A DNA stretch of 64,000 nt from Methylorubrum thiocyanatum (lineage in GTDB: Bacteria > Pseudomonadota > Alphaproteobacteria > Rhizobiales > Beijerinckiaceae), in assembly GCA_014138645.1 (NCBI GenBank), contig JACJIB010000002.1, positions 620,001 through 684,000 of the forward strand, given 5' to 3'. How positions within the stretch are numbered: the stretch's first letter is position 1; every line of letters starts with the position of its first letter. Of this stretch, positions 17,170-28,941 are shown piece by piece. The position numbers and the translations under genes were made by a program. The notes beneath the pieces were generated by a model. That model did not search any database and was not told where the DNA came from. It saw nothing but the letters and a program-made list of their open reading frames with translations.

Positions 17170-19395
17170 ATGTTTCGCAACGATGTTCCGATCACACCCG
17201 AGCTGGTGCGCCAGCACGGCCTGACACCTGACGAGTACGAGCGCTTCCGCGCCCTCGTCGGCCGCGAACCGACCTTGACCGAACTCGGCATCGTCTCGGC
17301 GATGTGGAACGAGCACTGCTCCTACAAGTCCTCGCGCAAGCACCTGCGCGGCCTGCCGACCTCGGCGCCGTGGGTGATCCAGGGACCGGGCGAGAATGCC
17401 GGCGTGATCGACATCGGCGACGGGCTGGCCTGCGTCTTCAAGATGGAGAGCCACAACCACCCGAGCTTCATCGAGCCCTATCAGGGCGCCGCGACCGGCG
17501 TCGGCGGCATCTTGCGCGACGTGTTCACCATGGGCGCACGCCCGATCGCGGCGCTCAATGCCCTGCGCTTCGGCTCGCCGGACCATCCCCGCACCCGTCA
17601 TCTCGTTTCCGGCGTCGTCGCGGGCGTGGGCGGCTACGGCAATTCCTTCGGCGTGCCGACGGTCGGCGGTCTCGTCGGCTTCCACCGGCGCTACGACGGC
17701 AACATCCTCGTCAACGCCATGGCGGTGGGCCTCGCACGGACCGATGCGATCTTTTACGCGGCGGCGACCGGCGTCGGGAATCCGATCGTCTATCTCGGCT
17801 CGAAGACCGGCCGCGACGGCATCCACGGCGCGACGATGGCCTCGGCCGAGTTCGACGATGCCAGCGAGTCGAAGCGCCCGACCGTGCAGGTCGGCGACCC
17901 CTTCGCCGAGAAGCTGCTGCTGGAGGCCTGCCTCGAGCTGATGGCCTCGGGCGCCGTCATCGCGATCCAGGACATGGGCGCGGCGGGTCTCACCTGCTCG
18001 GCGGTCGAGATGGGCGCCAAGGGCGATCTCGGCGTCGAGCTGCACCTCGAGAACGTGCCGACCCGCGAAGAGGGCATGACCCCCTACGAGATGATGCTCT
18101 CGGAGAGCCAGGAGCGCATGCTCATGGTGCTCAAGCCCGGCATGGAAGCCGAGGCCGAGGCGATCTTCGTGAAATGGGGGCTCGACTTCGCCGTCATCGG
18201 CCACACCACGGACACGCTGCGCTTCGTCATCAAGCACAACGGCGAGACCGTCGCGGACCTGCCGATCAAGGAACTCGGCGACGAGGCGCCGCTCTACGAC
18301 CGGCCGCATATCGCCAACACGCACCAGCCGGTCATCGCCGCCGCGAGCGTCGAGGCCAGCCTGCCGAATGCGGAGGCGCTCAAGCGCCTGATCGGCTCGC
18401 CCGAACTCGCCTCGAAGCGCTGGGTCTACGAGCAGTACGACCACTTCATCCTCGGCAACACCGTGCAGAAGCCCGGCGGCGACGCGGCGATCGTGCGGAT
18501 CGAGGACGGGCCGAAGGGCCTCGCAATCTCCACCGACGTGACGCCGCGCTATTGCGAGGCCGATCCGGTCGAGGGCGGCCGACAGGCGGTGGCGGAAGCA
18601 TGGCGCAACATCACCGCGGTGGGCGGGCGCCCGCTCGCGATCACCGACAACCTCAATTTCGGCAATCCGGAAAAGCCGGAAGTGATGGGCCAGCTCGTCG
18701 GTTGCTTGAAGGGCATCGGCGAGGCCTGCCTCGCCCTCGACTTCCCCGTCGTGTCCGGTAACGTCTCGCTCTACAACGAGACCAACGGCATCGGCATCCT
18801 GCCGACCCCGACCATCGGCGGCGTCGGCGTCATGGACGATGTCGAGCGCCACGCGACGATCGCGCTCAAGCGCGAGGGCGACGTGCTGGTGCTGATCGGG
18901 CGCACCGAGGGCTGGCTCGGCCAGTCGCTCTACCTCGCCGAGATCGCCGGCCGCGAGGAGGGGGCGCCCCCGCCCGTCGACCTCGCCGTCGAGCGACGCA
19001 ACGGCGACTTCGTGCGCAGCCTGATCGTCTCCGGCATCGCCGATACCGTGCACGACCTATCCGATGGCGGCCTCGCCGTCGGCCTCGCGGAAATGGCGAT
19101 CGCCGGGGGAATCGGCGCGGCGCTGCCCGCGGCGCCGGACGGCGTGCCGGCCCATGCTTATCTCTTCGGCGAGGATCAGGGCCGCTACCTGATCTCGGTC
19201 CCTGCAGAGGCAGCCGCCGACCTCCTCTACAGCGCCTCGGCGCAGGGGATCGACGCGGCGACCGTCGGCATCGTCGGCGGCGACGCCCTGGTGCTGCCGG
19301 GCGAGGAGACCATATCCGTGGCCGAGTTGAAGGCCGCGCACGAGGGCTGGTTCCCCGCCTACATGGCGAGCCAGCCGGCCGCACCTGCGGCGTAA
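17170..19395 (+). CDS. purL: Phosphoribosylformylglycinamidine synthase subunit PurL
   Basis: PurL uses ATP and PurQ-derived ammonia to convert FGAR to FGAM in purine synthesis. The 741-residue small-type PurL shows [18 protein letters not shown], the glycine-rich [51 protein letters not shown] and the second-half [14 protein letters not shown]. This length belongs to the PurL/PurQ/PurS form of the enzyme; purQ and purS are not in the window. ATG 17170 ([13 protein letters not shown]) is chosen over 17152 by family N-terminus. Confidence 0.96.
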   Translation: MFRNDVPITPELVRQHGLTPDEYERFRALVGREPTLTELGIVSAMWNEHCSYKSSRKHLRGLPTSAPWVIQGPGENAGVIDIGDGLACVFKMESHNHPSFIEPYQGAATGVGGILRDVFTMGARPIAALNALRFGSPDHPRTRHLVSGVVAGVGGYGNSFGVPTVGGLVGFHRRYDGNILVNAMAVGLARTDAIFYAAATGVGNPIVYLGSKTGRDGIHGATMASAEFDDASESKRPTVQVGDPFAEKLLLEACLELMASGAVIAIQDMGAAGLTCSAVEMGAKGDLGVELHLENVPTREEGMTPYEMMLSESQERMLMVLKPGMEAEAEAIFVKWGLDFAVIGHTTDTLRFVIKHNGETVADLPIKELGDEAPLYDRPHIANTHQPVIAAASVEASLPNAEALKRLIGSPELASKRWVYEQYDHFILGNTVQKPGGDAAIVRIEDGPKGLAISTDVTPRYCEADPVEGGRQAVAEAWRNITAVGGRPLAITDNLNFGNPEKPEVMGQLVGCLKGIGEACLALDFPVVSGNVSLYNETNGIGILPTPTIGGVGVMDDVERHATIALKREGDVLVLIGRTEGWLGQSLYLAEIAGREEGAPPPVDLAVERRNGDFVRSLIVSGIADTVHDLSDGGLAVGLAEMAIAGGIGAALPAAPDGVPAHAYLFGEDQGRYLISVPAEAAADLLYSASAQGIDAATVGIVGGDALVLPGEETISVAELKAAHEGWFPAYMASQPAAPAA

Positions 19396-19422
19396 CGAGA
19401 CGAAAACGAGCGGAGAGCCCCC

Positions 19423-19659
19423 ATGCCGATGGATGCGCGCGAGATCGAGTCGATGATCCGCGAGGCGCTGCCCGACGCGCAGGTCGAGATCAAGGATCTC
19501 GCCGGCGACGGCGACCACTACGCCGCGACCGTCATCTCCTCCGCTTTCAAGGGCAAGACCCGCGTCGCCCAGCACCAGATGGTCTACGGCGCGCTCCAGG
19601 GGCGGATGGGGGGCGTGCTGCACGCCCTTGCACTGACCACGGGCGTCCCGCAGGATTGA
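19423..19659 (+). CDS. BolA family protein
   Basis: The 78-residue protein has the BolA core: EIESMIREALPDAQVEIKDL, GDHYAATVISSAFKGKTRVA with the conserved histidine, and HQMVYGALQGRMGGVLHALA. It lies upstream of a monothiol glutaredoxin. BolA and CGFS-type glutaredoxins form [2Fe-2S]-bridged heterodimers, so the two probably act together in iron-sulphur trafficking. SD-like GGAG lies upstream of the start. Confidence 0.93.
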   Translation: MPMDAREIESMIREALPDAQVEIKDLAGDGDHYAATVISSAFKGKTRVAQHQMVYGALQGRMGGVLHALALTTGVPQD

Positions 19660-19723
19660 GGCAGGCTTGAAATCTGCCCGGCAGACCTGACTTCAGAAGC
19701 GATCGAACGAACGAGGACCCGCG

Positions 19724-20059
19724 ATGACCGACGTCAACACCGCCATCAAGACCGAGATCGACTCGCAGGACGTGGTCGTGTTCATGAAGGGCACGCCGCA
19801 ATTTCCGATGTGCGGCTTTTCCGGTCAGGTGGTTCAGATCCTCAACTACCTCGGCGTGCCGTTCAAGGGCGTGAACGTGCTCGACGACATGGCCGTGCGC
19901 GAGGGCATCAAGGCCTATTCCAATTGGCCGACCATTCCGCAGATCTACGTGAAGGGCGAGTTCGTCGGCGGCTGCGACATCGCCCGCGAGATGTTCCAGT
20001 CCGGCGAGCTGCAGCAGTTCCTGTCCGAGAAGGGTATCCCGGTGAAGAGCGCCGCCTGA
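19724..20059 (+). CDS. grxD: Monothiol glutaredoxin (Grx4/GrxD family)
   Basis: The 111-residue protein carries the CGFS active site (FPMCGFSGQVVQIL, Cys30), the TIPQIYVKGEFVGGCDI segment with the cis-proline and glutathione-binding residues, and the usual length of the family. Monothiol glutaredoxins carry and deliver [2Fe-2S] clusters. It follows bolA by 64 bp. Confidence 0.96.
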   Translation: MTDVNTAIKTEIDSQDVVVFMKGTPQFPMCGFSGQVVQILNYLGVPFKGVNVLDDMAVREGIKAYSNWPTIPQIYVKGEFVGGCDIAREMFQSGELQQFLSEKGIPVKSAA

Positions 20060-20098
20060 CCGGCGGCCCTTTCACGAAACTCTTTCACGATCGCACGG

Positions 20099-20130
20099 CT
20101 TGTCTCCCGGCGGAAACGCCGGGAGACAAG
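20099..20130 (+). promoter_or_regulatory. 14-bp hairpin with GAAA tetraloop covering the RBS of the next gene
   Basis: CTTGTCTCCCGGCG (20099-20112) pairs perfectly with CGCCGGGAGACAAG (20117-20130) around loop GAAA. The only SD-like bases for the start at 20132 (GGGAGA, 20121-20126) lie in the 3' arm, and the ATG begins two bases after the stem. There is no T run. This fits a translational control element better than a terminator, though it could also end the bolA-grxD transcript. Confidence 0.7.
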
Positions 20131-20131
20131 C

Positions 20132-21034
20132 ATGCATGACGTCATCATCGTGGGCGGCGGCCCGGCCGGGCTCAACGCCGCCCTGATCCTTGGCCGGGCG
20201 CGGCGCAAGGTCCTGCTCTGCGATGCGGGCGAGCCGCGCAACGCCGCGACCCCACGCACCTGGGGTCTGTTCACCCGCGACGGAACCCCGCCCTTCGATC
20301 TGCGGGCGCAGGGCCGGGCCGATCTCGAGCGGTACGAGACCGTCGAATGCCGCGCGGTCTCGGTGACCGAAGCCGCGCGCGAGGGTGATGGCTTCGCGGT
20401 CGTCCTCGCCGATGGCCGCCGTGAGCGTTCGCGCCGCCTGATCCTCGCCACCGGCCTTGCGCAGGACATTCCCGAAATCGAAGGCTTCGACACTTATTGG
20501 GGCACGGGCGTCCATTCCTGCCCCTATTGCGACGGCTTCGAAGTCCGTGACCGGCCGCTCGTCGTCTACGGTCGTGGGCATGGCGGCAGCGGGCTCGCCC
20601 TCGAACTGACCGGCTGGAGCCGTGACGTCACGCTCTGCACCAATGGCGGCGACGACGACCTGTCCGACAAGGATCGCGAACGCCTCGCGCGCAACGGCGT
20701 GCGGGTGATCGAGACGGAGATCACCCGGCTCGAAGGCGATGGCAGCCGTCCCACCTGCCTGCGCTTCCGCGATGACGGCAGCACGCCCTGCGCGGCTTTG
20801 TTCCTGATGCCGTTTTCCTGCAGCCCCTCCCCGCTCATCGCCCAGCTCGGCTGCGAACTCGACGAGACCCGCAGCGTGGTGCCCACCCGTGAATACGAGA
20901 AGACCAACGTGCCCGGCCTCTACGTGGCGGGTGACGCTTCGCGCCGTGTCCAGTTCGCGGTCGTGGCCGCCGCCGAGGGCGCGATGGCCGCCTTCGCCAT
21001 CAACGCCGAGTTTGTCGCGGAAGCGACGCGGTAG
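20132..21034 (+). CDS. NAD(P)/FAD-dependent oxidoreductase, thioredoxin-reductase-like
   Basis: The 300-residue flavoprotein has an N-terminal FAD-binding Rossmann motif (VIIVGGGPAGLNAALILGRA) and a redox pair CPYCDGFEV near 130-133. A second nucleotide-binding loop (VVYGRGHGGSGLALEL) and the C-terminal FAD segment NVPGLYVAGDASRR follow. The layout is that of thioredoxin reductase, but the loop lacks the classical GGGNSA, so the electron donor and partner are unsure. No thioredoxin gene is adjacent. Translation may be controlled by the upstream hairpin. Confidence 0.88.
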   Translation: MHDVIIVGGGPAGLNAALILGRARRKVLLCDAGEPRNAATPRTWGLFTRDGTPPFDLRAQGRADLERYETVECRAVSVTEAAREGDGFAVVLADGRRERSRRLILATGLAQDIPEIEGFDTYWGTGVHSCPYCDGFEVRDRPLVVYGRGHGGSGLALELTGWSRDVTLCTNGGDDDLSDKDRERLARNGVRVIETEITRLEGDGSRPTCLRFRDDGSTPCAALFLMPFSCSPSPLIAQLGCELDETRSVVPTREYEKTNVPGLYVAGDASRRVQFAVVAAAEGAMAAFAINAEFVAEATR

Positions 21035-21144
21035 CGCCGCCGCCGGCCGACCGACCGGTCCGACGGAGAAACAGCCGGACCTCTGCGTTGTTCAGGACGC
21101 CAGGGGCGAACCGTCCCTGCCCTATCCTGCCTTCCGGAGCCGTG

Positions 21145-22029
21145 ATGACCCCGCCCGTCCATCCCCATACGCCGCGCGTCGCGGTCGCCTGCGGCTGTGC
21201 GCTCGGCGAGGAAGTCGTGTGGGATGCCCGCGACGGCTCGCTCCTCTGGGTCGATATCGAGAACCCGGCGATCTGGCGTCACTGGCCCGCGAGCGGCGAG
21301 ACCGTGCATCTGCCCCTCGACGAGAAGATCGGCTTCGCCGTCCTGACGCCGGATCCCGATCGCGTCGTCGCCGGCTTCAAATCCGGCGTTGCAGCCCTGC
21401 GGCTCTCGGACGGGACGCGCGCACCGCTGGTGCGCCCCGACGCTTACCCGGACGGCAACCGGCTCAACAGCGGAAATGCAGGCCCCGACGGATGGCTGTA
21501 TTTCGGGAGCATGGATGACGGCGAGGAGGTGCCGAGCGGCCGTTACCATCGCTGGGACGGAACGCGGCTCGAAACCTTCGGCGGACGCGCCGCGGTGACC
21601 AACGGTCCGGTCGTCAGCCCGGACGGCCGGTGCCTCTACACCATCGACACCGCCAACGGCATCGTGCGGGTTCATGATCTCGACGACGGTCGGATCGGCG
21701 AGGCCCGCCCGCTGATCCGCTTCGAGGAGGGATGGGGTAAGCCCGATGGTCTCACCCTCGACGCGGAGGGACACCTTTGGATCTGCCATTACGGCGCCGG
21801 CCGCATCACCCGCTTCGCGCCGGACGGGGGCGTGGAATACGTCGTGCCGATGCCGACGCCGCTGGTAACGAAATGCGCCTTCGGCGGGGACGACCTCACG
21901 ACCCTCTACGTCACGACCTGTCTTCGAGGCCGGGATCCGACAATCGAGCCGATGGCGGGCCATCTTTATCAGGTCGAGACGGACTTTCGCGGCATTCCAG
22001 CCAATCTATGGAAATTGTCGCCGAGCTGA
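21145..22029 (+). CDS. SMP-30/gluconolactonase/LRE family protein
   Basis: The 294-residue protein matches the six-bladed beta-propeller lactonase family: CALGEEVVWDARDGSLLWVDIENP at the start, NRLNSGNAGPDGWLYFGSMDD in the middle (metal-binding Asn and Asp) and the C-terminal GWGKPDGLTLDAEGHLWICHYGAGRITRF. Members hydrolyse sugar lactones; the substrate here is unknown. GGAG lies six bases upstream of ATG 21145. Confidence 0.9.
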   Translation: MTPPVHPHTPRVAVACGCALGEEVVWDARDGSLLWVDIENPAIWRHWPASGETVHLPLDEKIGFAVLTPDPDRVVAGFKSGVAALRLSDGTRAPLVRPDAYPDGNRLNSGNAGPDGWLYFGSMDDGEEVPSGRYHRWDGTRLETFGGRAAVTNGPVVSPDGRCLYTIDTANGIVRVHDLDDGRIGEARPLIRFEEGWGKPDGLTLDAEGHLWICHYGAGRITRFAPDGGVEYVVPMPTPLVTKCAFGGDDLTTLYVTTCLRGRDPTIEPMAGHLYQVETDFRGIPANLWKLSPS

Positions 22030-22215
22030 GACCGCCGACGACTGCTATTCTCGTGTGCGTCACCGCACCGCAGTAGAGTTCGCGGCGACGCAAAGATGAA
22101 TGCGCGGTTAAAAGATGCGTGGCCGGCGGAACTTATCCTCGTTACGCTGGTTTTTCACGAACGGTCGAGCTTTCGCTCGTAGACCGCGTGTCCTCGATGA
22201 GGACGGGAGCGGGTC

Positions 22216-22431
22216 ATGCCAGTCTTCGATGGGAAGCACCTGACGGAACAGAGTGAAGGCGAGGCTATGCTTGCCATGATCCTTCACCCGACGCCGAAGG
22301 CGCGGGCCGCGGCCTGCGAGCGCGGGCGGATGCGCCTGGAGCGGGCGACCATGCTGCCCGAGTTGGCGCATTCGGTGCCCGGCACGACGCTCGCCACCCT
22401 GCGGCCCAACAAGATTCAGCCGGTGACCTGA
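22216..22431 (+). CDS. Small hypothetical protein
   Basis: A 71-residue open frame with mostly G/C third positions and a weak purine-rich stretch upstream (GAGGACGGGAG). The product is MPVFDGKHLTEQSEGEAMLA followed by a basic helix (RAAACERGRMRLERA). I recognise no family. An antisense open frame overlaps it, but codon bias favours this strand. Confidence 0.4.
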   Translation: MPVFDGKHLTEQSEGEAMLAMILHPTPKARAAACERGRMRLERATMLPELAHSVPGTTLATLRPNKIQPVT

Positions 22432-22447
22432 GGGTTCTGCTCGCTCT

Positions 22448-23269
22448 CTACCAAGCCTGGGGCGTGATGACGCCCTGACGGGTTACGACCACCCATTGCC
22501 GGCCTCGACGCTCGATCGCCTCGACCCGGCCGATGCCAGGCACGGCATCGCCCCTCCCGACCTCGACGAGACGACGGCGGCGATCCTCAAGGATCGCGAC
22601 GCCGTCATAGACGTCGCGCAACGCCCAGCCGTCGAGGGTTTCGCTTTTCGGCTTGTCCGGCAGGCTTCCGGTCTGCGTCGGTTCCGGCAGGCGCGCTTCG
22701 GGCTTCGGCTCGGGCTTCGCGGAGACCGCCTGCACCGCCGCTACCGGCTGCGGCTTCTTCTCCAGCTGGGCGATCATGCCCGCGATGCGCTCGCTCTGCT
22801 CGCGCTCGCCGCGCGTCACCGTCTCCGACAGGGCCGTCAGCCGCTTGTCGAGCGTCTGCTCCGTGCGTCCGATCCGATCCGCCAGGCTTTGCCCGAGGGC
22901 CTTGGTCTCGCTGCGCGCCGCCTCGCTCGCCTCACGCAGGGCCGTCGCCGTGCGGGCCAGACGATCGATCTCCTGCGCGAGCCGGGCGGATTCCGAGCGT
23001 CCCGCTGAAAGCTCCGCCCGCATCTGGGCGAGCGCGTCGCCGGAGCGCTCCTGCGGGGCGGCCACGAGGCCGAGGGACAATCCGCCGATCAGCGCGGCGG
23101 CGCTCGCCGCAGCGAGACGGCCGTTGGCGCCGAGACGGAACGGCTTGCGGGGACCTGCCGTCGCCTCCGCCTTCGCACCGGTGACGGCCTGTCTCAGCAG
23201 ATCCTCCGGTGAGATCTTTTCGGCCGGTTGCTTCGCCGCGCCCTTGCCCGCTTCGACTGTCTCCGACAT
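22448..23269 (-). CDS. Hypothetical membrane-anchored coiled-coil protein
   Basis: The 273-residue protein has a cytoplasmic N-terminus of about 48 residues, one membrane segment (LAAASAAALIGGLSLGLVAA) and a long Ala/Glu/Arg-rich coiled coil (about 75-165). A Pro-rich linker leads to a compact C-terminal domain (GWALRDVYDGVAILEDRRRRL...RQWVVVTRQGVI) that looks like a small beta domain in the periplasm. The layout is typical of envelope-associated proteins, but I recognise no family and the neighbours give no role. Confidence 0.75.
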   Translation of the reverse strand: MSETVEAGKGAAKQPAEKISPEDLLRQAVTGAKAEATAGPRKPFRLGANGRLAAASAAALIGGLSLGLVAAPQERSGDALAQMRAELSAGRSESARLAQEIDRLARTATALREASEAARSETKALGQSLADRIGRTEQTLDKRLTALSETVTRGEREQSERIAGMIAQLEKKPQPVAAVQAVSAKPEPKPEARLPEPTQTGSLPDKPKSETLDGWALRDVYDGVAILEDRRRRLVEVGRGDAVPGIGRVEAIERRGRQWVVVTRQGVITPQAW

Positions 23270-24101
23270 GGCACAGGTTTCCCGCTGACGAGGTTTTCAG
23301 ACCTCGAACGATGAATTTCGCGTGCGAAGGATCGAGAAGCGGCCCGCTTCGACCCGTCACCGCCTTCCGCTCGACACGGCTCCCGAACAACAGCGTCGCC
23401 CGACATGGGCCGGGACGAGGCGTTCATTGCTTCGACAGCGCGTCCAATGTTCAGGAAATCTGTTAACGATGTTTGTTTACCGAAAGGTTACCGGGGCGAA
23501 TGCGCTCCCGCCGCGCGTCAGGATGCACTGACGCTAACTGGATTGCCCGGCTGCGCCCGCCCGGCAAGGCCGCTTTCAGAAGACGCCGCCGAGGACTCGG
23601 CCCCGGGTGCTGCATGGCGCAGACAATGACATCGTCCGTCGGCATGCCCACCGCCGCATCCCGAGGGATGATGCGCCGTGCCTCGATGCAGTCCGGCGCC
23701 ACCGGTCGCGCGGTGCGGCATCTCGGCCGTGTTTGATCTTTCTCGCGTATCGGTGGTTTGCCCGTCGTACCGGCCTCGCTTCACCCAGCCGGTCTCGAGA
23801 TCCGGAAGCTGGGCGTGATGTGGGAGCAACGATGACGCGCCATCGGTGAGGTCGAGAGAGACACGGAGGAACTTGATCGACCGAGTGACGTTTCCGCCTC
23901 TTGCACGAAAGTTCGTCAGTAGAAGTCGCAACAAACTTTGTTGTCGGCTCGCTTTCGACCATCAAAAACCATCCATGTTTGGGGAATTAGTTTCGAGCGG
24001 CTTCTGAATCTCGGCCTCTTTGCTTGCTTATCGGGGCGGTATCGGTCACTCTCGCCCTGGAACAATATGAAAGTGGGCGGGCGAAAGGCGTCTCTCGCGG
24101 G
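23270..24101. other. About 830 bp gap before the respiratory operon
   Basis: Open frames here are short and overlap on both strands without consistent codon bias, so I call no gene. It must hold the promoter for the divergent membrane protein and, at its right end, that of the act-cox operon. A near-operator palindrome lies at 23929-23943. Confidence 0.5.
23929..23943. promoter_or_regulatory. 15-bp palindrome upstream of the act-cox operon
   Basis: CAACAAA and TTTGTTG flank a single C, about 160 bp before actA. Perfect seven-base arms in an AT-rich patch suggest a regulator site. I cannot name the factor. Confidence 0.45.
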
Positions 24102-24761
24102 ATGGTGCAGATCTTTCACCCGGGAGCGGACACCGTTGCCCGTGTCGTCCTCGCGTCGATCGGCGCCGCGCCGGTTCTGGCGATGGGCCTCGCCTACACG
24201 CTGTGGCGCTCGCCCTACGTGACGGCGCAGGACGTGACCCGCGAGCAGCCCGTGCCGTTCAGTCACGAGCATCATGTCGGCGGACTGGGGATCGATTGCC
24301 GCTACTGCCACACCTCGGTGGAGAAGGCGGCCTTTGCCGGCATCCCGCCCACGGAAACCTGCATGAGTTGCCACTCGCAGGAATGGACCAACGCCCCGAT
24401 GCTCGCGCCCGTGCGCCAGAGTCTCGCCGAGGGGCGTCCGCTGCACTGGAACCGCGTCCACAATCTGCCGGCCTATGTTTACTTCAACCACTCGGTCCAC
24501 GTGGCCAAGGGCGTCGGCTGCTCGACCTGCCACGGCGAGGTCCAGACCATGAAGCTGATGCGGCAGGCGGCGCCGCTCACCATGGGCTGGTGCCTCGACT
24601 GCCATCGCGACCCGGCACCGAACCTCCGCCCGCACGAGGCGGTGTTCGACATGACGTGGAAGCCGCCGGCCGATCAGGCCGCCATCGGTGCCCGCTTCAT
24701 CGAGGAGCGCCACATCAAATCGCCCGAGCGGCTGAGCGAGTGCTCGATATGTCACCGCTGA
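24102..24761 (+). CDS. actA: Alternative complex III subunit ActA, pentaheme cytochrome c
   Basis: Alternative complex III (ACIII) oxidises quinol in place of bc1. ActA carries five CxxCH haem motifs: CRYCH, CMSCH, CSTCH, CLDCH and CSICH, the last at the very C-terminus. One N-terminal membrane segment (VLASIGAAPVLAMGLAYTLW) anchors it, leaving the haem domain in the periplasm. The haem-spaced histidines (FSHEHHVGG, YFNHSVHV) are typical ligands. ATG 24102 (MVQIFHPGADTVARVV) is chosen over 24024 because the longer form begins with a non-family segment. It overlaps actB by 13 bp. Confidence 0.93.
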   Translation: MVQIFHPGADTVARVVLASIGAAPVLAMGLAYTLWRSPYVTAQDVTREQPVPFSHEHHVGGLGIDCRYCHTSVEKAAFAGIPPTETCMSCHSQEWTNAPMLAPVRQSLAEGRPLHWNRVHNLPAYVYFNHSVHVAKGVGCSTCHGEVQTMKLMRQAAPLTMGWCLDCHRDPAPNLRPHEAVFDMTWKPPADQAAIGARFIEERHIKSPERLSECSICHR

Positions 24762-27555
24762 TCCCGCCTTCCCGCCGCGAGGCGCTTCGGCTGCTCGGTG
24801 CCGGCATCACGCTCGCTGCCGGCGGCTGCTCCCGGCCGGTCGAGGAGATCGTGCCCTATGTCCGCGCCCCCGAGCAGCTTCTGCCCGGCGTTCCGGCGCG
24901 CTACGCGACGGCGCTGTCGCTGAGCGGCTGGGCCCGCGGCGTGCACGCCATCGCGGTGGACGGGCGGCCGATCAAGATCGAGGGCAATCCGCTGCATCCC
25001 GGCAGCCTCGGCGCGACCGACCTGTTCGCGGAAGCCGCGATCCTCGACCTCTACGATCCCGACCGCTCGCGGACGGTGACCGAGCGGGTCAACGGCATCG
25101 CCTCCTGGGACATGTTCGAGCGGGCCCTGAGCGGGCCGTTCGCGACCGTCCAGCGCGTGCGGGGGCGCGGCCTCCATCTCGTCACCGGCCGCATCACCTC
25201 GCCGACGCTGGCACGCCAGATCGAGGGGCTGCTGCGCGCCCTGCCGGAGGCCACCTGGCACGTGCACGAGCCCGTCAATGACGGGAATGCCGAGCACGGC
25301 GCCGAACTCGCCTTCGGCCGTCCGTTGCGCGCGCTTCCTCGCCTCGACCGGGCGGAGGTGATCCTGTGCGTCGGCGCCGATCCGCTCGGGCCGGGGCCGG
25401 ACCAGATCCGGCTCTCCCGCGCCTTCATCGACCGCCGTCGCGATCCGGCCCGGTTCGGCCGCCTCTACGTGGCGGAGGCCGCGCTGACGCCGACCGGCGT
25501 CAAGGCCGATGCACGGCGTGCCGTGCATCCGCTCGACCAGCCGGCGATCCTGGCCGTGATCGCCAACGCTCTGGGAGCCGGTTTGGCCCCGCCCGACCTG
25601 TCGGACGAGGCCCGGCGCTTCGCTCTCGCGGCCGCCGACGATCTCAAGGCGCAGGAGGGCCGCGCGCTTGTCCTGGCGGGACCCGCGCTCGCGCCGGAAT
25701 GGCACGCGCTCGCCCACTGGATCAACGCGCGGCTGCGGGCGCCGGTCGACTTCATCGCGCCGCCCGACCGGATCGAGGGGCGCATGCCGGCGACGCTCGC
25801 CGATCTCGCCGGCGCCCTGGACCGTGGGTCGGTGACCTGCCTCGCGATCCTCGGTTCCGATCCCGTCGCGACAGCACCCGCCGATCTCGACCTCGGCGCG
25901 CGCATCGAGCGCGCCCGCTTCAGCGTCCATGCCGGCCTGCATGGGGACGAGACCGCGGGAAAGACCCACTGGCACCTTCCGCTCACGCACGAGCTGGAGA
26001 GCTGGTCGGACCTGCGCGCCACCGACGGCACCGCCAGCCTCGTCCAGCCGCTGCTGCGCCCGCTCTACGACGGGCGTTCGCTCCACGAGATCCTGCCACT
26101 GTTTGCCGGCCGCCCGGCGACCGCCGGCCATACCCTCGTCCGAGAGACGTGGAAGGATCAGGGCGGCGCCGATTTCGAGGGCTGGTGGCGCCGCTGCCTG
26201 CATGATGGCCTCATCGAGGGGACGGCGGCGCCGATCCTCGATCCGGGCGAGCCGCGCCTGCCTGCCCTGCCGACGCTGCGCCGCGGCGAGGGCTTCGCCG
26301 TCGAGCTGCGGCCGGACCCCTGCCTCTGGGACGGGCGCTTCGCCAACAATGCGTGGCTTCAGGAATGCCCGAAGCCGATCTCGAAACAGGTCTGGGGCAA
26401 TGCCCTGGCTCTGTCGCGCAACGAGGCCGGGCGCCGCGGGCTGGAGGCCGGCGATGTCGTCCAGACGGCCGTCGGGGGCCGCTCCGTCGAGGTGCCCGTC
26501 GTCATCGAATCCGGCGTGGCCGAGGGCGTCGGCGTTCTGACGCTGGGCTACGGCCGCGAGCGGGCCGGCGCGATCGGTAACGGCATTGGCGCCGACGGCT
26601 ACAAATTGGCGACGCAGGCGGAACCGCGGCTCCTGACGAACGTCGCACTGACGAAGACCGGCCGGACCGAGACGATCCTGCGCACGCAGAACTACGTCGA
26701 GATCGAAGGCGAGACCAAGACGCTGTTCCGGCAGATCGACCTCGCCGCGCTGAGCGAGGCCGAGCCGAAGGGGATCGGCGCGGATCAGCCGAGCCTGCTC
26801 GCCCCCTGGACCGGCGACAAGGACGGCCATGCCTGGGCCATGGTGATCGACACCGATGCCTGCATCGGCTGCAATGCCTGCGTCGTCGCCTGCCAATCCG
26901 AGAACAACGTCCCCGTAGTAGGTCCCGAGGAGATCGCCCGGGGCCGGATGATGCACTGGCTGCGCGTCGACATCTACGACGAGGGCAGCCCGGAGGCGCC
27001 GCGGGCCGGGTTCCAGCCGGTGCCCTGCATGCATTGCGAGCACGCGCCCTGCGAGCCGGTCTGCCCCGTCGCGGCCTCGATCCATGACGGCGAGGGCCTG
27101 AACCTTCAGGTCTACAACCGCTGCGTCGGCACCCGCTTCTGCGAGGCGAACTGCCCCTACAAGGTCCGCCGCTTCAACTTCTTCGGCTACGCCGACGGCC
27201 AGCCCTACGCCAATCTCGGCGCCGAGTCGGTCAAGGCGCAGCGCAACCCCAACGTCACGGTGCGCGCCCGCGGCGTGATGGAGAAGTGCACCTACTGCAT
27301 CCAGCGCATCGCCACCGAGCGGCAGGCCGCTGAGCGCGACGGGCGGCCGATGGGCGAAGTCGTCACCGCCTGCCAATCCGCCTGCCCCACGCGGGCGATC
27401 CGTTTCGGCGATCTCGCCGAGCCGGGCAGCCCCATTGCCGAGCTGCGCAAGGATCCGCGCCACTACGCGCTGATGGAGGAGCTGAACACGCGCCCGCGCA
27501 CCACCTACCTCGCCAATCTCCGGTCGCCGAACCCCGCGCTGAAGGAGGACCACGC

Positions 27556-27559
<4 letters not shown>
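24749..27559 (+). CDS. actB: Alternative complex III subunit ActB, molybdopterin-oxidoreductase-like plus iron-sulphur domain
   Basis: The 936-residue product begins with a twin-arginine-like signal (SRREALRLLGAGITLAAGGC, Cys possibly lipidated). The first two thirds resemble the molybdopterin oxidoreductase fold but no cofactor-binding Cys cluster is seen, as in known ActB. The last third is a four-cluster ferredoxin-like domain: CIGCNACVVACQSENN, CMHCEHAPCEPVCPVAA, CVGTRFCEANCPYKVRRFNF, CTYCIQR and CQSACPTRAIRFGD. It hands electrons within the complex. It overlaps ActA and ActC. Confidence 0.93.

Positions 27560-28937
<1,378 letters not shown>

Positions 28938-28941
<4 letters not shown>

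Noticed and set aside
20099..20130. Hairpin after grxD as a plain terminator
   Set aside because: No T run follows, and the ATG of the next gene is two bases away, so a translational role fits better. It may still have a termination effect.
22108..22371. Minus-strand 87-codon open frame
   Set aside because: Overlaps the plus-strand small gene; lower codon bias and no SD.
24752..27553. 933-codon minus-strand open frame opposite actB
   Set aside because: Complete overlap with a confirmed subunit gene; the sequence is low-complexity and lacks family similarity.
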